A stretch of 64,000 nucleotides of DNA from Limnephilus marmoratus (Eukaryota; Arthropoda; Insecta; Trichoptera; Limnephilidae), in the NCBI GenBank assembly GCA_917880885.1, contig OU862917.1, positions 24,416,104-24,480,103 of the forward strand, written 5' to 3'. The translations under genes and the position numbers were made by a program. This document shows, one piece after another, positions 10,190 to 20,498 of this stretch (position 1 is its first letter; every line of letters starts with the position of its first letter). A model generated the notes under the pieces. That model saw only the letters and a program-made list of their open reading frames with translations. It ran no database searches and was not told the DNA's origin.

Positions 10190-13132
10190 ATGTCTCCGCC
10201 CGCCCTACGATCGAAGAGGACGGCGCAAGACGATGGACCTTCATCACCCCCTGCTGAGCCCCCGGCTGCTGCTCCGGACGCCGGAGACGAGCCCCTGGGC
10301 GTGCCTGACGTCTCCCCTGACGCCACGCCCCGGCCCTCATCCAGCACAACCCCGGTGACGAGCTCCGCAGAGGACAGCGATGAGGGACCTCCACCCTCCA
10401 CAGCCACGGAGGATACGGTGCGCCAGCTGCGACGACAGCTGCGCCACCAGAGAAAGCAGATACAACAGCTGATGGCAGCCTTACAAGCGCCACAGCCTGC
10501 TGCACAACCAAGCCCCGCAGGGCTGACACAACCTAGCACCTCAGGGCTGCCACAACGCAGTACTTCAGGGCTGGCACAAAGCAACGCTCCTGAGCCGGCA
10601 CGAGATAGCCGAGCCCCGCAGCCAAGCAGCCATGGACAATCAACATGGGTGCAGCCTCACAACGCTCCTGAGCCGGCACGAGATAGCCGAGCCCCGCAGC
10701 CAAGCAGCCATGGACAATCAACATGGGTGCAGCCTCACAACGCTCCTGAGCCGGCACGAGATAGCCGAGCCCCGCAGCCAAGCAGCCATGGACAATCAAC
10801 ATGGGTGCAGCCTCACAACGCTCCTGAGCCGGCACGAGATAGCCGAGCCCCGCAGCCAAGCAGCCAAGGCAATCCAAGATGGATGCCGCCTGGACCTTCC
10901 GGCCCGGTACCGCCCGCACCCCTGGACGACCAGAGGCAGCACAGCGCCGTACGTGAGATGCCCGTTGGACCGGTGCCTCTGGTGGACCAGAGGTACGCCT
11001 CGCCGGCGCAACTAGGGCCTGAAGGCCCCCCGCCGCCGCCCCCTCACTACTATGGGGAACAAAGATGGATGCCGCCTGGACCTTCCGGCCCCGTACCGCC
11101 GCCCGCACCCCTGCTCGACCAGAGGCAGCGCGCCGCCGTACGTGAGATGCTCGTTGGACCGGCGCCTCTGGTGGACCAGAGGTACGCATCGCTGGCGCAG
11201 CCAGGGCCTGGAGGCCCCCTGCCGCAGCCCCTCAACTACAGTGGCAGTCCAAGATGGATGCCGCCTGGACCTTCCGGCCCCGTACCGCCGCCCGCACCCC
11301 TGCTCGACCAGAGGCAGCGCACCGCCGTACGTGAGATGCCTGTGGGACCTGTGCCTCTGGTAGACCAGAGGTACGCTTCGCCGGCGCAGCCAGGGCCTGG
11401 AGGCCCTCCGCCGCCGCAACACAACTACAATGGCAGTCCAACATGGATGCCGCCTGGACCTTCCGGCCCCGTACCGCCGCCCGCACCCCTGCTCGACCAG
11501 AGGCAGCGCACCGCCGTACGTGAGATGCCTGTGGGACCTGTGCCTCTGGTGGACCAGAGGTACGCCTTACCGGCGCAGCCAGGGCCTGAAGGCCCTCCGC
11601 CGCCGCTCCTTCGTCACCATGAGGGACAAGGATGGATGCAGCATGGACCTCCCGGCCCCGTACCGCCCGCACCCCTGGACGACCAGAGGCAGCGCCCCGC
11701 CGTACGTGAGATGCCTGTGGACCCTGTGCCTCTGGTGGACCAGAGGTACGCCTCGCCGGCGCAGCCAGGGCCTGGAGGCCCCCTGCCGCCGCCCCCTTAC
11801 TACCACATTGAGGGACCATCTGCATATGCCCAGTGGGCACATCATGAGCCGGCGCAGCCTGATGACCAAATACCATCCGCTGCCAGTCCGAGCTCCGGCC
11901 TGCCGCTATTCCCGCCGCAACCAAGTGCTGAGGAGACGGCCCGCCAAACCAGAGCTTGGGTCCAGCAAACGGACAACCCGATGGCCCAGTTCACCAACGC
12001 GCTCACAGAGGCAATCAGAGCCTCAAGGGCTCAGGACAGCCCCCATCCCACAATTGAGGATGACCCCCGGATGGCTGCTCTCATCGCCAGGCAGTCGATG
12101 GCCAAGGACCTGCCTCCCTTCTCTGGGGACCCACTGGAGTGGCCCACCTGGAGGGCGCAGTACAACCAATCAACTGCTACCTGCCGGATGACTAGCAGTG
12201 AAAACCTCATCCGACTGCAGCGGGCCCTCAAAGGGAAGGCCCGAGACGCCGTGGGACCCCTCCTGATGGACCCCACTCAAGTGACTGAAATCCTTGACGT
12301 GCTGGAGCAGCGCTACGGAGGGACGACTTCGCTGGCCGCCTTGATGTTGGACAAGGCCAAGCGGCTCCCTCAGCTGACAGCAGAGGCTTCTCTAGAAGAA
12401 ATAGCAGACTTTTCGGGAACGGTGCAGAACCTGGTGGCATCACTTCGCTCTCTCAACAATGAGGGATACCTGACCAACCCGGCGCTCCTCAGCGACATCG
12501 CGGGGAAGATGCCGTGCACGATGCGGTTGGCGTGGCTGATGGAGGTGCGGCGCTACGACGCACCCGCTACGATCTGCCAGTACGCCGCCTTCCTGAAGAC
12601 CATCGCGAACGCCATCACCAAATCAGGTATGGTCGACCCCGCGAGGTCTAGACCGCGTCGCGAACACTCGTTCGCCACAACAGAATTCGGGCCGCGAAAC
12701 AGTGAAAGTCCGTCGCGCAAGTCACCACAATATGACAACCGTGAAAAACATAGTGAAAGTCCGTCGCGCAAGTCACCACAATATGACAGTCGTGAAAAAC
12801 ATAGTGAAAGTACGCGAAAGTCACCACAATATGACTCGTATAACAACACGAACCCTAGCGAGAGTACAAATCGCGACGGGTGCCTACAGTGCGGCGAAAA
12901 GGGTCATTGGCTCGAAGACTGCCGTGAGTTCGTCGGGAAAGATGTAAAATTACGATGGGAGACGGTGAAAAGTTCCCGACTCTGCCGCGTGTGTTTAAAA
13001 GGACATTCAACAAAGACATGCAAAATCCGAAACTGGTGCGGCATCGGAGACTGCCGCGCTCCCCATCACAAGGTGCTCCACGACCCTACGTACGTGAGAA
13101 ACCCCGCAACAGCCGACGTCTACCACATGTGA
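10190..13132 (+). CDS. gag: BEL/Pao gag protein with expanded proline-rich repeats
   Basis: This 980-aa protein would form the element's RNA-binding particle. The first 600 residues or so are low complexity: a Ser/Pro/Thr-rich start, a 26-aa unit repeated almost four times (NAPEPARDSRAPQPSSHGQS...), then five units of about 61-64 aa starting (R)WMPPGPSGPVPP. A DUF1759-type gag domain follows at about residues 635-800 (PPFSGDPLEWPTW, LQRALKGKARDAV). Next come three SESPSRKSPQYD-like repeats and zinc knuckles near 896-950 (CLQCGEKGHWLEDC, then CRVCLKGHSTKTC). It ends at TGA 13130-13132, followed by the base C. The same frame then stays open to 13636. Codon use is much more GC-rich than the surroundings. 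Confidence 0.9.
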   Translation: MSPPALRSKRTAQDDGPSSPPAEPPAAAPDAGDEPLGVPDVSPDATPRPSSSTTPVTSSAEDSDEGPPPSTATEDTVRQLRRQLRHQRKQIQQLMAALQAPQPAAQPSPAGLTQPSTSGLPQRSTSGLAQSNAPEPARDSRAPQPSSHGQSTWVQPHNAPEPARDSRAPQPSSHGQSTWVQPHNAPEPARDSRAPQPSSHGQSTWVQPHNAPEPARDSRAPQPSSQGNPRWMPPGPSGPVPPAPLDDQRQHSAVREMPVGPVPLVDQRYASPAQLGPEGPPPPPPHYYGEQRWMPPGPSGPVPPPAPLLDQRQRAAVREMLVGPAPLVDQRYASLAQPGPGGPLPQPLNYSGSPRWMPPGPSGPVPPPAPLLDQRQRTAVREMPVGPVPLVDQRYASPAQPGPGGPPPPQHNYNGSPTWMPPGPSGPVPPPAPLLDQRQRTAVREMPVGPVPLVDQRYALPAQPGPEGPPPPLLRHHEGQGWMQHGPPGPVPPAPLDDQRQRPAVREMPVDPVPLVDQRYASPAQPGPGGPLPPPPYYHIEGPSAYAQWAHHEPAQPDDQIPSAASPSSGLPLFPPQPSAEETARQTRAWVQQTDNPMAQFTNALTEAIRASRAQDSPHPTIEDDPRMAALIARQSMAKDLPPFSGDPLEWPTWRAQYNQSTATCRMTSSENLIRLQRALKGKARDAVGPLLMDPTQVTEILDVLEQRYGGTTSLAALMLDKAKRLPQLTAEASLEEIADFSGTVQNLVASLRSLNNEGYLTNPALLSDIAGKMPCTMRLAWLMEVRRYDAPATICQYAAFLKTIANAITKSGMVDPARSRPRREHSFATTEFGPRNSESPSRKSPQYDNREKHSESPSRKSPQYDSREKHSESTRKSPQYDSYNNTNPSESTNRDGCLQCGEKGHWLEDCREFVGKDVKLRWETVKSSRLCRVCLKGHSTKTCKIRNWCGIGDCRAPHHKVLHDPTYVRNPATADVYHM
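10583..10867 (+). repeat. 78-bp in-frame tandem repeat in BEL gag
   Basis: Units start at 10583, 10661, 10739 and 10817, each exactly 78 bp (26 codons) and nearly identical. The last is truncated and runs into the second repeat class. Confidence 0.9.
10877..11812 (+). repeat. in-frame proline-rich tandem repeat (about 183-192 bp, five units) in BEL gag
   Basis: Five diverged units each code (R/T)WMPPGPSGPVPP, then DQRQ.AVREM, then LVDQRYA, and a Pro/Gly-rich end. The units differ by substitutions and single-codon indels, unlike the near-identical 78-bp array beside them, so they look older. Confidence 0.85.
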
Positions 13133-13636
13133 CGCCAGGCCGACGGCACCATACCCAAAGTGGTGTCAATGGTGCTCCTCGTCAGCGCAACAAGGACGAG
13201 CCCGCCCTGCCCCAGCAGTACTTCTGTCACATCAGTCGTGCTCCTCATCGGCGCAGCAAAGACGAGCCCGCCCTGCCCCAGCAGTACTTCTGTCACATCA
13301 GTCGTGCTCCTCATCGGCGCAGCAAAGACGAGCCCGCCCTGCCCCAGCAGTACCACTGTCAAGGAAGTGGCGCCTTTTACACGGGGGGAGTCAAGCAACC
13401 CCATCAACGAGAAAAATTTGGTGGTCGTCATGGACCCCGCGATGCCCCGCAACAGCTGGCCCCGCGGCGGAGTCCTGGACGCTACCCCTGCTGCAGACGG
13501 CGAAGTAAGGACCGCCCGCATCCAGACGAGCACCGGAGTCTACGTTCGACCCGCCGCGGAGCTTGCTGAGATCCTGCCGGCCCCGCCTACTGATGCGACC
13601 CCTACTGACCGACCTTCAACACGTCGTGAAGACTAG
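13133..13636 (+). pseudogene. pol remnant (DUF5641-like C-terminus) of the BEL element
   Basis: The gag frame continues past the single TGA. A short stretch (about 13133-13190) may be the start of the protease region. Three 22-codon repeats follow, then sequence typical of the end of BEL Pol (NLVVVMDPAMPRNSWPRG, near 13416-13470, then a TGVYVRPAAELAEI stretch). Everything between, more than a thousand codons in a normal Pol, is missing. The frame ends at TAG 13634-13636. Confidence 0.75.
13163..13362 (+). repeat. 66-bp tandem repeat across the pol deletion scar
   Basis: Three copies of a 66-bp unit (cagtcgtgctcctcatcggc ... cagcagtacttct). The second and third are essentially identical and the first diverged. 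The unit keeps the reading frame. It sits exactly where pol is deleted. Confidence 0.85.
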
Positions 13637-13650
13637 TGCAGCGTAGCTAC

Positions 13651-13660
13651 ACGGGGGGAG
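13651..13660 (+). promoter_or_regulatory. polypurine tract of the BEL element
   Basis: acggggggag directly abuts the 3' LTR start at 13661, the expected place for the plus-strand primer. Confidence 0.7.
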
Positions 13661-15233
13661 TGTAACCGACGTGTTGCTCTCCCTCATTTCTTAATTTTAA
13701 TTTTATATGTTTTACTGATGTACAATGCCCCGGTGCAACCAAATAAAGCTTGTGTGCCAAGTTTGCACCGGGAGACATTCTAGAATCCTATAATTTTAAT
13801 AATTTTAACAATTAATACTTTATTTATGATTATTTACGCCTCCAAAGGCAACCAGGCTGACTAGCCTCCTTTTTAGTTATGGCCCTGAGAAGGGCCGTTT
13901 TGTCGGCTCCGAAGGAAGCAGCTACTCCGCTAAGCGGACTGCCTTCCCTCCCTTGCTGCTCTGCCGTTATGGCTCAGCAGGAAGCGGGCTGCTCTCTATT
14001 TTTAATTATGGCCCTTTTTAGGGCCTTTTTTCGTCCTGGCCACTAAGTTCAATAATACCGTGCCGCCAGCAACGATCTTTTTCAAAACACATTTTTTCAA
14101 TTTTAAATGTCTTTTTCTTAATACACAGATGCCCTGGTGACACAAGTAAAAACTTGGTTACCAAGTTGCCACCAGGAGACATCCTAAACTTATTATTTCA
14201 TCGCCTTCAGGGCTATTTTTCCGGCTACAAAGCCAAAAAACCAATTTGGGCGTCCCTATTAAGGGCCTTTATATTGGTCAAAAATACACCATATTTTAAT
14301 ATAACTTCGTTTAAACACCCCTTAGGACGCTGAAACTAAGACGTTTCAGTGCAGAGTCCTACGGGGCATCCATAGAGCCATAAATAAACATTGTAACTCT
14401 TAAACTGCCAGCGCTATCAGCACTTGAGCAGATTTTCGAGACTCTAGCATCATTTCACTTTTTCTCCATTTTAAAAATCCCAGGACCTCGTAAGGCGACG
14501 AAACCAAAAGGTTTCGATAGCCAGGCTTACGGGGGACCTGGGAAAAATATTAACTTCTTTGTAACTATTCAAACACTTTGTTAAATAACAAATACCTACC
14601 GACAAAAAGTCAAACTTCCTTAAAATCAACCCAAACTCAGCAAACAAAAATTCTACGGATAGAGAATATCCGTAGAACCACTCTAGTTTTAAGGAAAACA
14701 TTGTAAATACATTAACCTAACCTGTATAATTAATTTAAGAAACCAATTTTAGACGACCACTTTCAAGCAAGTGTTTGCCAAAATGGGTGGCCCACAGAAA
14801 GGCACACCTTATATAGGTAAAGGGCTAGGTAAAACCTCCCACCACAAAAATGTACCACGTGACAGGTTTTGTCACGGAAATTGGGTATATAAACCCGGCC
14901 ATTTCTCATAATAAATCAGTTCTTCCATCAACGTCAACTCGTGTTATTATTTCCTTCTGGGAAAAGTTATTATCATCCGCTGCCTCCCGCCGACCTCTGC
15001 CTAGACTTTGCTCCTGGTGCCATCAGTCTCCTCCAGAAAGCCGGCCCTACTTCAGGCAACCGCCACGCACCAGGACTGGGCAGAGGAGTAGGCACATCCA
15101 GTGTCCTCAACTCATCAGGCACTGGGTGCACGGGAGGTCAGTATTTTATTATTTCAACCATTTCATCCTGGTCGTGTACTGAAACCGGTACCCTTTTTTT
15201 ACAGTCTTGTACAGGCTTGATACGTCTGGTACA
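13661..15233 (+). repeat. 3' LTR of the BEL/Pao element
   Basis: The same 1573 bp as the 5' LTR with two differences seen. TATA is at 14886-14892, AATAAA at 14910-14915 and the initiator near 14916. It is followed by the GGTAG duplication. Confidence 0.93.
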
Positions 15234-15238
15234 GGTAG

Positions 15239-16034
15239 GTATATTTGAAGACATTGGAAATTGATTACCTACTTGTTTATAAAAAGAACAAGCAATTGAA
15301 AAAATAAATATTCCCTATTCTGATAAAAGAAAGTGATGTATGGTTGTATGTGTGGATTTGACTTTGTAACCTTGTGAAGGGAGATATTAAATAAGGACTC
15401 GAATTATCATTGATTGATTTATTGAATACACTTACATCATTTATCGATTATTATTGATTGTCTGAAGGACACGAAACTATGTCACTGAATGGAAGGCATT
15501 TATGGTGACAGAAACGAATGTACTGGACATAAATAAATCAAACCATTCACGTTCTGGGTTCGGGATTGAAGTCACTGAGCAGATTCCGTGTGCGCTGACT
15601 CGGGGTTTGCCAGCACAAGAATTGAGAACTCCAGTCCATTTTTTTAATTTTTTTTTAATGAATAACCTTCTAACTTAATAACTGCATTTTTATTTTTATT
15701 TTTAGAATTAGTTTTAATAGGTAAAATAATTGTCAAAGTTTTAAGTTTTCAAGACCCCTCGAAAACCACCGTATGTATGGTGAATCGTGTGACGTCATCA
15801 CTCCTGAAAAATTACTATAGGATCGGGCAATCAGCTGATCTACTGCCGCCATTTTGAATTCCGTTGTTCGAAGTATTCTCCCTAGAAGTAGCATTACTAT
15901 TTTTTTGTGCAGTACTTTTTGAATATTTTCAATAATATACATAAACTAAGAGATACCTTTATTTTTTAATCATTATTTAGGCCTAAATAATGTTTCAAAC
16001 AGTACGTAAATAATCTAATAAATTAGTACGATGG
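15239..16034. other. intergenic, nothing recognised
   Basis: AT-rich DNA after the BEL element. No ORF with recognisable motifs and no repeat shared with the rest of the window was noticed. A T-run ends it at about 16036-16052. Confidence 0.5.
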
Positions 16035-16039
16035 CTTTT

Positions 16040-16312
16040 TTTTTTTTTTTTTACAGTGAATACCGCACAAGAATCTCAACTGCTCCCGTCTGGAGCCAGT
16101 GAGACTATGGCATCCCCAATTGGGGTATGTTGTGAGGCTGAAGGTAGCGGGGAGGGGAAGGAGGTGGGGAAGAGGAAGGTGGGGAAGTACCTGGCTATTC
16201 AGATCTGGTCACTAAACACGGCTAAAGCCATTTTCAAGCAACGTTTCAATTCTGAATGGTGGTCTTACACCAGGGCGATACTGATAGTATCTTCCACTCT
16301 GGAACATGCCGC
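16040..16312 (+). repeat. dispersed repeat family F1, copy 1
   Basis: Sequence from 'tctggagccagtgagactat' (near 16090) to 'agtatcttccact' (near 16300) recurs at 41605-41990 and, inverted, near 43260-43350. The open frame across it is not conserved between copies, so it is a repeat rather than a gene. Its class is unknown. Confidence 0.7.
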
Positions 16313-16382
16313 AAATATACTATATATTATTTTAAATGAATTAATTGTGAAATAACACAAATTAATCAAATAAAATTTATTT

Positions 16383-16456
16383 GCGCATGCCGGGTTCGAA
16401 CCCGCGACCTCCGGAATGTGAGTCAAGAGTCTTAGCCACTGGACTACGGAGGTCGT
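16383..16456 (-). repeat. tRNA-derived SINE head
   Basis: On the minus strand there is a pol III A box (TAGTCCAGTGG) and a B box (GGTTCGAACCC) at the spacing of a tRNA. The 7-bp pair GACCTCC/GGAGGTC does not give a normal acceptor stem, so this is not a working tRNA gene. AT-rich sequence that may be a SINE tail follows on the minus strand. Confidence 0.6.
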
Positions 16457-16961
16457 GTCATATCATACATTCCCATACAATGACTTTACGGTGACGTCAC
16501 GACACGTCGAACAGTGACGTCACCTTGACGGCGTGTTTTTACGGCCCGATTAAAAATGGACTTTTTAATAATTTTTTAAAAACTCTGCGTTTAATATTAT
16601 TAAATAATACTTATATATTCAGAATCAGCGTTTATTGGTCTGTATGAACGTATTTTTTTAAAGCCAGAATATTTTTCACTGGGTTTCTTTATTATGGTGC
16701 ATTTAGGAACCGCCACAACCACATAGATAAATACAATACATGTAATAATACAACAACACAAAATAAAAGAGATAAATCTGTATGACGTATATCTATATCA
16801 AAGATATATACACAATAGTTGAGACCGGTGACTAAAATAATTCTCTAAGTATTCAAAATTCAAAGCTAGAAACTAGAGATACGGATTAGTGAAACTTCAA
16901 GTTAAGGAGAAAGTTCAAAGGTGAATGGTTTCCCCAAAACTTTAAAATTGTTTAGAATTGA
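16457..16961. other. intergenic, nothing recognised
   Basis: No coding or repeat signal that I can support. Confidence 0.45.
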
Positions 16962-16964
16962 TTA

Positions 16965-17226
16965 GGGGTCGTCCATTAATCACGTGAGGCTCCAAAGGGG
17001 GGGGGGGTTCGGAAAAAATCACGAAATATCACGACGGGGGGGGGATAAAATGAGATATCACGTGTATTTATTTTTCGTGATAATATTCTGAAAATTTCAA
17101 AATACTTTGTACAAAAAAAAATACACGTGATTTTGGGGGGGGGTAGTCTAAAACCTCACCACATATCTCCAGGGGGGTGGGTTAAGAAGTTGCTAAAAAA
17201 ACATCACGTGATTAATGGACGACCCC
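16965..17226. mobile_element. Harbinger-like MITE with G-runs
   Basis: This 262-bp element has perfect terminal inverted repeats beginning GGGGTCGTCCATTAATCACG (23 bp) and a 3-bp TTA duplication (16962-16964 and 17227-17229). Three-base TWA duplications are typical of PIF/Harbinger. Inside are several runs of 8-11 G. There is no coding capacity. Confidence 0.8.
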
Positions 17227-17229
17227 TTA

Positions 17230-18360
17230 TCGTGCTGCAAATACTATTTTAGAGTTCAAGAACTTAAAACTAGCATTGGATGAAAGTATTCTTGGAAATA
17301 TAGTATAAAGATTATTTAGGTCCACTAGAAATACCTAACCTATTTGTGTCTAGTAAAACCAAAACGAGAATATCAATGAACAAATGATTGTGACAGAATT
17401 CAGAATAAGGTCTATTAGACCGTGCGACATAATAAGCGAGCATTTTTAGATGTAGATGCCTGTATAAAATAAAACCCTGTCTTTTAAGTGTTTATTTAGT
17501 CTTAAGGGAATTACAATTCATAAAAAAAACTTATGTTAATTACCCAGAATTGTAAATTTAATAAGAATTAATGCGAATATTTTATCTTTTCGACGGTATT
17601 TCATATATATATTTCCGAGCAGGGCAGTTGTAAAATGACTAAATCCCATCATGTGTTCCTCGCTTTTAATAAAGACAGCATTAATTACATAAGAGGGTAA
17701 ATAATGTCCCCCGTTACACTGTGTAATTATATTTATCAAAGCCTATTAATCTAGGTATATTTTATGGTGTGAAAATAATAAAAATAATATACCTAAACGA
17801 CGAAACAATTTTTTTGCATTAGTTCCACACCGGACGCCCTGAGGAAAATCATTTCCTTAAGGGCCTATAAAAGAGGGGGTTTGCTGTGGATTATTTATTG
17901 TGAATTGTAAATTATTGTTAAATAAATAAAAATTACATAAAAATATTTAAAATAAACTTTACGAGAAATATAACTATTGTGAAACAATTTAATAAGTCAG
18001 GTACGCCACGTACGTCATACATACTTCTGATTATGTAATTTTATCGTGAAAACAAGCTTATGGGTCCGAGTGACCAATTCAAAATAATTTGAGCGTGTCG
18101 TCTGCTTCGTGGAACCGAATCTCACTTCAAGAAAAGCTTGTAATAGCTTCAGCATCCCCTACCAGAGTTGCACAGTTCAAAGTCAAAGATTAGCACCAGA
18201 GGTGACTAATCAAAGGTCTTGAAACCGCTAAGTCAAAGTCAGAAGTCTGGATTGGATGGCGCCCCAATTAGCTGCTCTGTCCGGCTAATCTAGTGAAACG
18301 AATGTGAAATTGGAACCTTAATACAGTTAACCTGAGGTTGGAGGCTGCAATACAGCTCCA
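17230..18360. other. intergenic with one F2 tail fragment
   Basis: 17824-17866 is a copy of the palindromic tail of repeat F2 (ccctgaggaaaatcatttcc...). Otherwise AT-rich without recognised features. 18020-18330 has a more balanced composition but no identifiable motif. Confidence 0.45.
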
Positions 18361-18800
18361 TTATTTGGGCCCCCTCTGAACAAAACCATATCCTAGAAAT
18401 AGAAAGATTACAAAAAAGGTTTATGCGTTACCCGTATATAAAGGAATATACATACTACCCATTCCTGTATCCATCGTTGTTCTTAACAGGAATGCTCGAT
18501 CTTAATACCTTAGAAGCCCGCTGAAAAATATTTTTGGGGAAACATTTTTTTAAGCTGATCTCCGATATTGTACTGAATCCACCTATTTTGAAGGAGATTA
18601 TCCTATATTTCCCAACGCGTATACTCGTGGGAAATCCCACGCACTTTTTTATGCTCCGAAAGCGAGAACTTCTTCCTTTCAGAATGCCCCATTAAACAGA
18701 GCAATTCAACTGCTTAACGATTCTGCATTGAACATTGACATCTTCAATGTTACCTATAGAGAGTTCAGTAACTATCTTTTGACATACGTCTCAACATAGT
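18361..18800 (+). pseudogene. 3' end of a non-LTR retrotransposon ORF2
   Basis: One frame from about 18360 reads SIIWAPSEQNHILEIERLQK followed by RFMRY, the typical end-of-RT region of Jockey/CR1-like LINEs. Further C-terminal sequence follows (LFLTGMLDLNTLEAR, VGNPTHFFMLRKRELL) interrupted by a few stops (near 18520 and 18690). The RT core is absent; this is a 5'-truncated dead copy. Confidence 0.65.
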
Positions 18801-19676
18801 GAAACTGCATCCGTGGACTTTTTTTTCTCTTAAATTTTGTAATCTTCTCCGTAATAATTTGGTGTATCACTGTTTATAGAGAACCTGAAAAAATAAATAA
18901 ATTTCACTATTATTTGGAGACTAGACTAGACATTAGACTACTATGGAGCTGAGAGAAAAGAAAGGTAGGTACTAAAGAGAAAACGCTGGAACGTAGCGGA
19001 TATCCGGATTAATTAAGTTCATGGACCGGGGAAGCATTCAGTCGAATAAGATAGGGAAATAATGCTACTAACCCTTCCTTTGACAAACTGGCACCATTCC
19101 TGGTAAAGTCGTGTCAGACCTTGTGATGTAGAACTTACTAGGAGTGACAGAAGCCCTGACAGAGGTTAATGGTAAGTCATACTGAGGTCCTTTGAAGAAA
19201 GGAACTGATATGACTGATGAGAAGCGAGTCCATCACTCACATTCGTCCCAGTTTAAATTTCACGCCCACAGTTGGAAGTAATATTAAGATAAAGTTAGTC
19301 GAGTAACATAATTCACAGGTTTATTCATCGCAATACCTGAGGAACACGGGAACAAAGCGAATTAAATCTACACGAATGTGTGGAAGTACCGACCTTTGTG
19401 TGGTCTAGAAAGGCCAGCTGCGACGATTTCCAGGAACCCTTTGTTCAAGACTTTCTTACGGAATTGAGAAGTGTAACCAGCAGTGTAAGTTCAGATCCAA
19501 ACAAAAAACTCTCTTTTTCAGAGACTCATTTTGTCATTCTATTCAAACATTGCTATTTTTCTTGGTAATTTATAATGTAAAAGCCCTACTAATAAATATG
19601 TTTTTAATTTTCTAAACAATCATTTATGTCTGCTCAAGGGTTAAAATGTTAACTACGTTTATTAGTTTATTTACAA
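18801..19676. other. intergenic, nothing recognised
   Basis: No supported ORF. A 62-codon open frame at 19380-19568 has no recognisable motif and is treated as chance. Confidence 0.45.
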
Positions 19677-20150
19677 TTTGGGAGGCGGGTATGGGTACCG
19701 CCGCCCCGGGAACCATTTATTGGATAACCAACACCTCTGCCATAGGTCACCCCAAGTGATTCGCTACGTTTGGTGACTTAGCAGGGGTGCCCGGGTTCAT
19801 GCGGATGAGGTTTGTCCAGATCTTGGCTGCCGATGTGTCTGCTTAACTGCTGCGTGGTGGACAGGATCGAGAGAGACTGGTTGAGGGAGGTCTTTTATCC
19901 TCTCCAGGCCAGAATCTCTCGATTCATCGCTTTGCACTACAGTTGGAGGGATGGATTCATACGACCGTCACTCCTGGACCAGACTGACCCCCAGTTTCTT
20001 ACCCATCCCTCGTACCTTTTTCCTTCCCAGAACTTCCTCTCCTCCCTTTCCTTAAAACAACTCTCCACACAGCATCTCCTAAGATGACACAGGCCCTGAG
20101 GGAAATTATTTACCTCAGAGCCACCTGTGTGGAGCTAATGTAAAAAAAGG
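19677..20150 (+). repeat. dispersed repeat family F2, copy 1 (longest)
   Basis: Starts near 'ggaggcgggtatgggtaccg' and ends with a palindromic tail (acacaggccctgaggga... tacctcag..cctgtgtgg) followed by 'taatgtaaaaaaa'. Near-identical body at 56424-56760, an inverted copy at 47646-48080, and tail fragments at 17824, 27646, 33181, 42983 and 60163. It looks like a non-autonomous element; its class is not identified. Confidence 0.75.
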
Positions 20151-20494
20151 AGGTTTTTTTTGTCCATGAATAATTTCCCTAGGAATTCCCCGTAATTACT
20201 CATGATAAAGGCAGTGCTATTAATTTACCTACCAATGGAGAATGACAGTGGGAGCCAGTGTTGCCATTTGCAATGTTTTTACCATGTATTCACTTTTACC
20301 CCTCATGCCTTTTTTCTTCCCTCAACTTTATCTCCTATCTTTTCTCAAGACCCTTCACTCATATTCAGGGCCGGATCTACGAAATCTAGCGCCCTGTGCA
20401 GTAGGTACCGATGGCGCCCCCCCCCCTACATTTTTATTTTGATTAAAAATTCGTTTACCCCAATTTTTTTTTTAAATTTAAATTTTTTTTTTTA
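20151..20494. other. intergenic before the LTR tandem
   Basis: Low-complexity stretches (a C-run near 20416-20424, T-runs near 20465-20493). No gene seen. Confidence 0.45.
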
Positions 20495-20498
20495 CACT

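Larger units (their letters stand above)
8579..15233 (+). mobile_element. non-autonomous BEL/Pao retrotransposon with deleted pol
   Basis: Two 1573-bp LTRs (8579-10151 and 13661-15233, TGTAAC...GGTACA) flank a gag ORF and a pol remnant. The 5-bp target duplication GGTAG is perfect (8574-8578 and 15234-15238). I count two differences between the LTRs (8645 C versus 13727 G; 8813 T versus 13895 C), so the insertion is recent. Protease, RT, RNase H and integrase core are absent, so it would need enzymes from a relative. Confidence 0.92.

Noticed and set aside
10056..11924. Long minus-strand frames opposite BEL gag
   Set aside because: Shadows of the GC-rich proline repeats; the plus strand has the gag domains.
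16056..16355. 99-codon frame in repeat F1
   Set aside because: Other F1 copies do not keep the frame.
19812..20087. 91-codon frame in repeat F2, also at 56559-56816
   Set aside because: Shared only between two very similar copies and not kept in the inverted copy; no motif.
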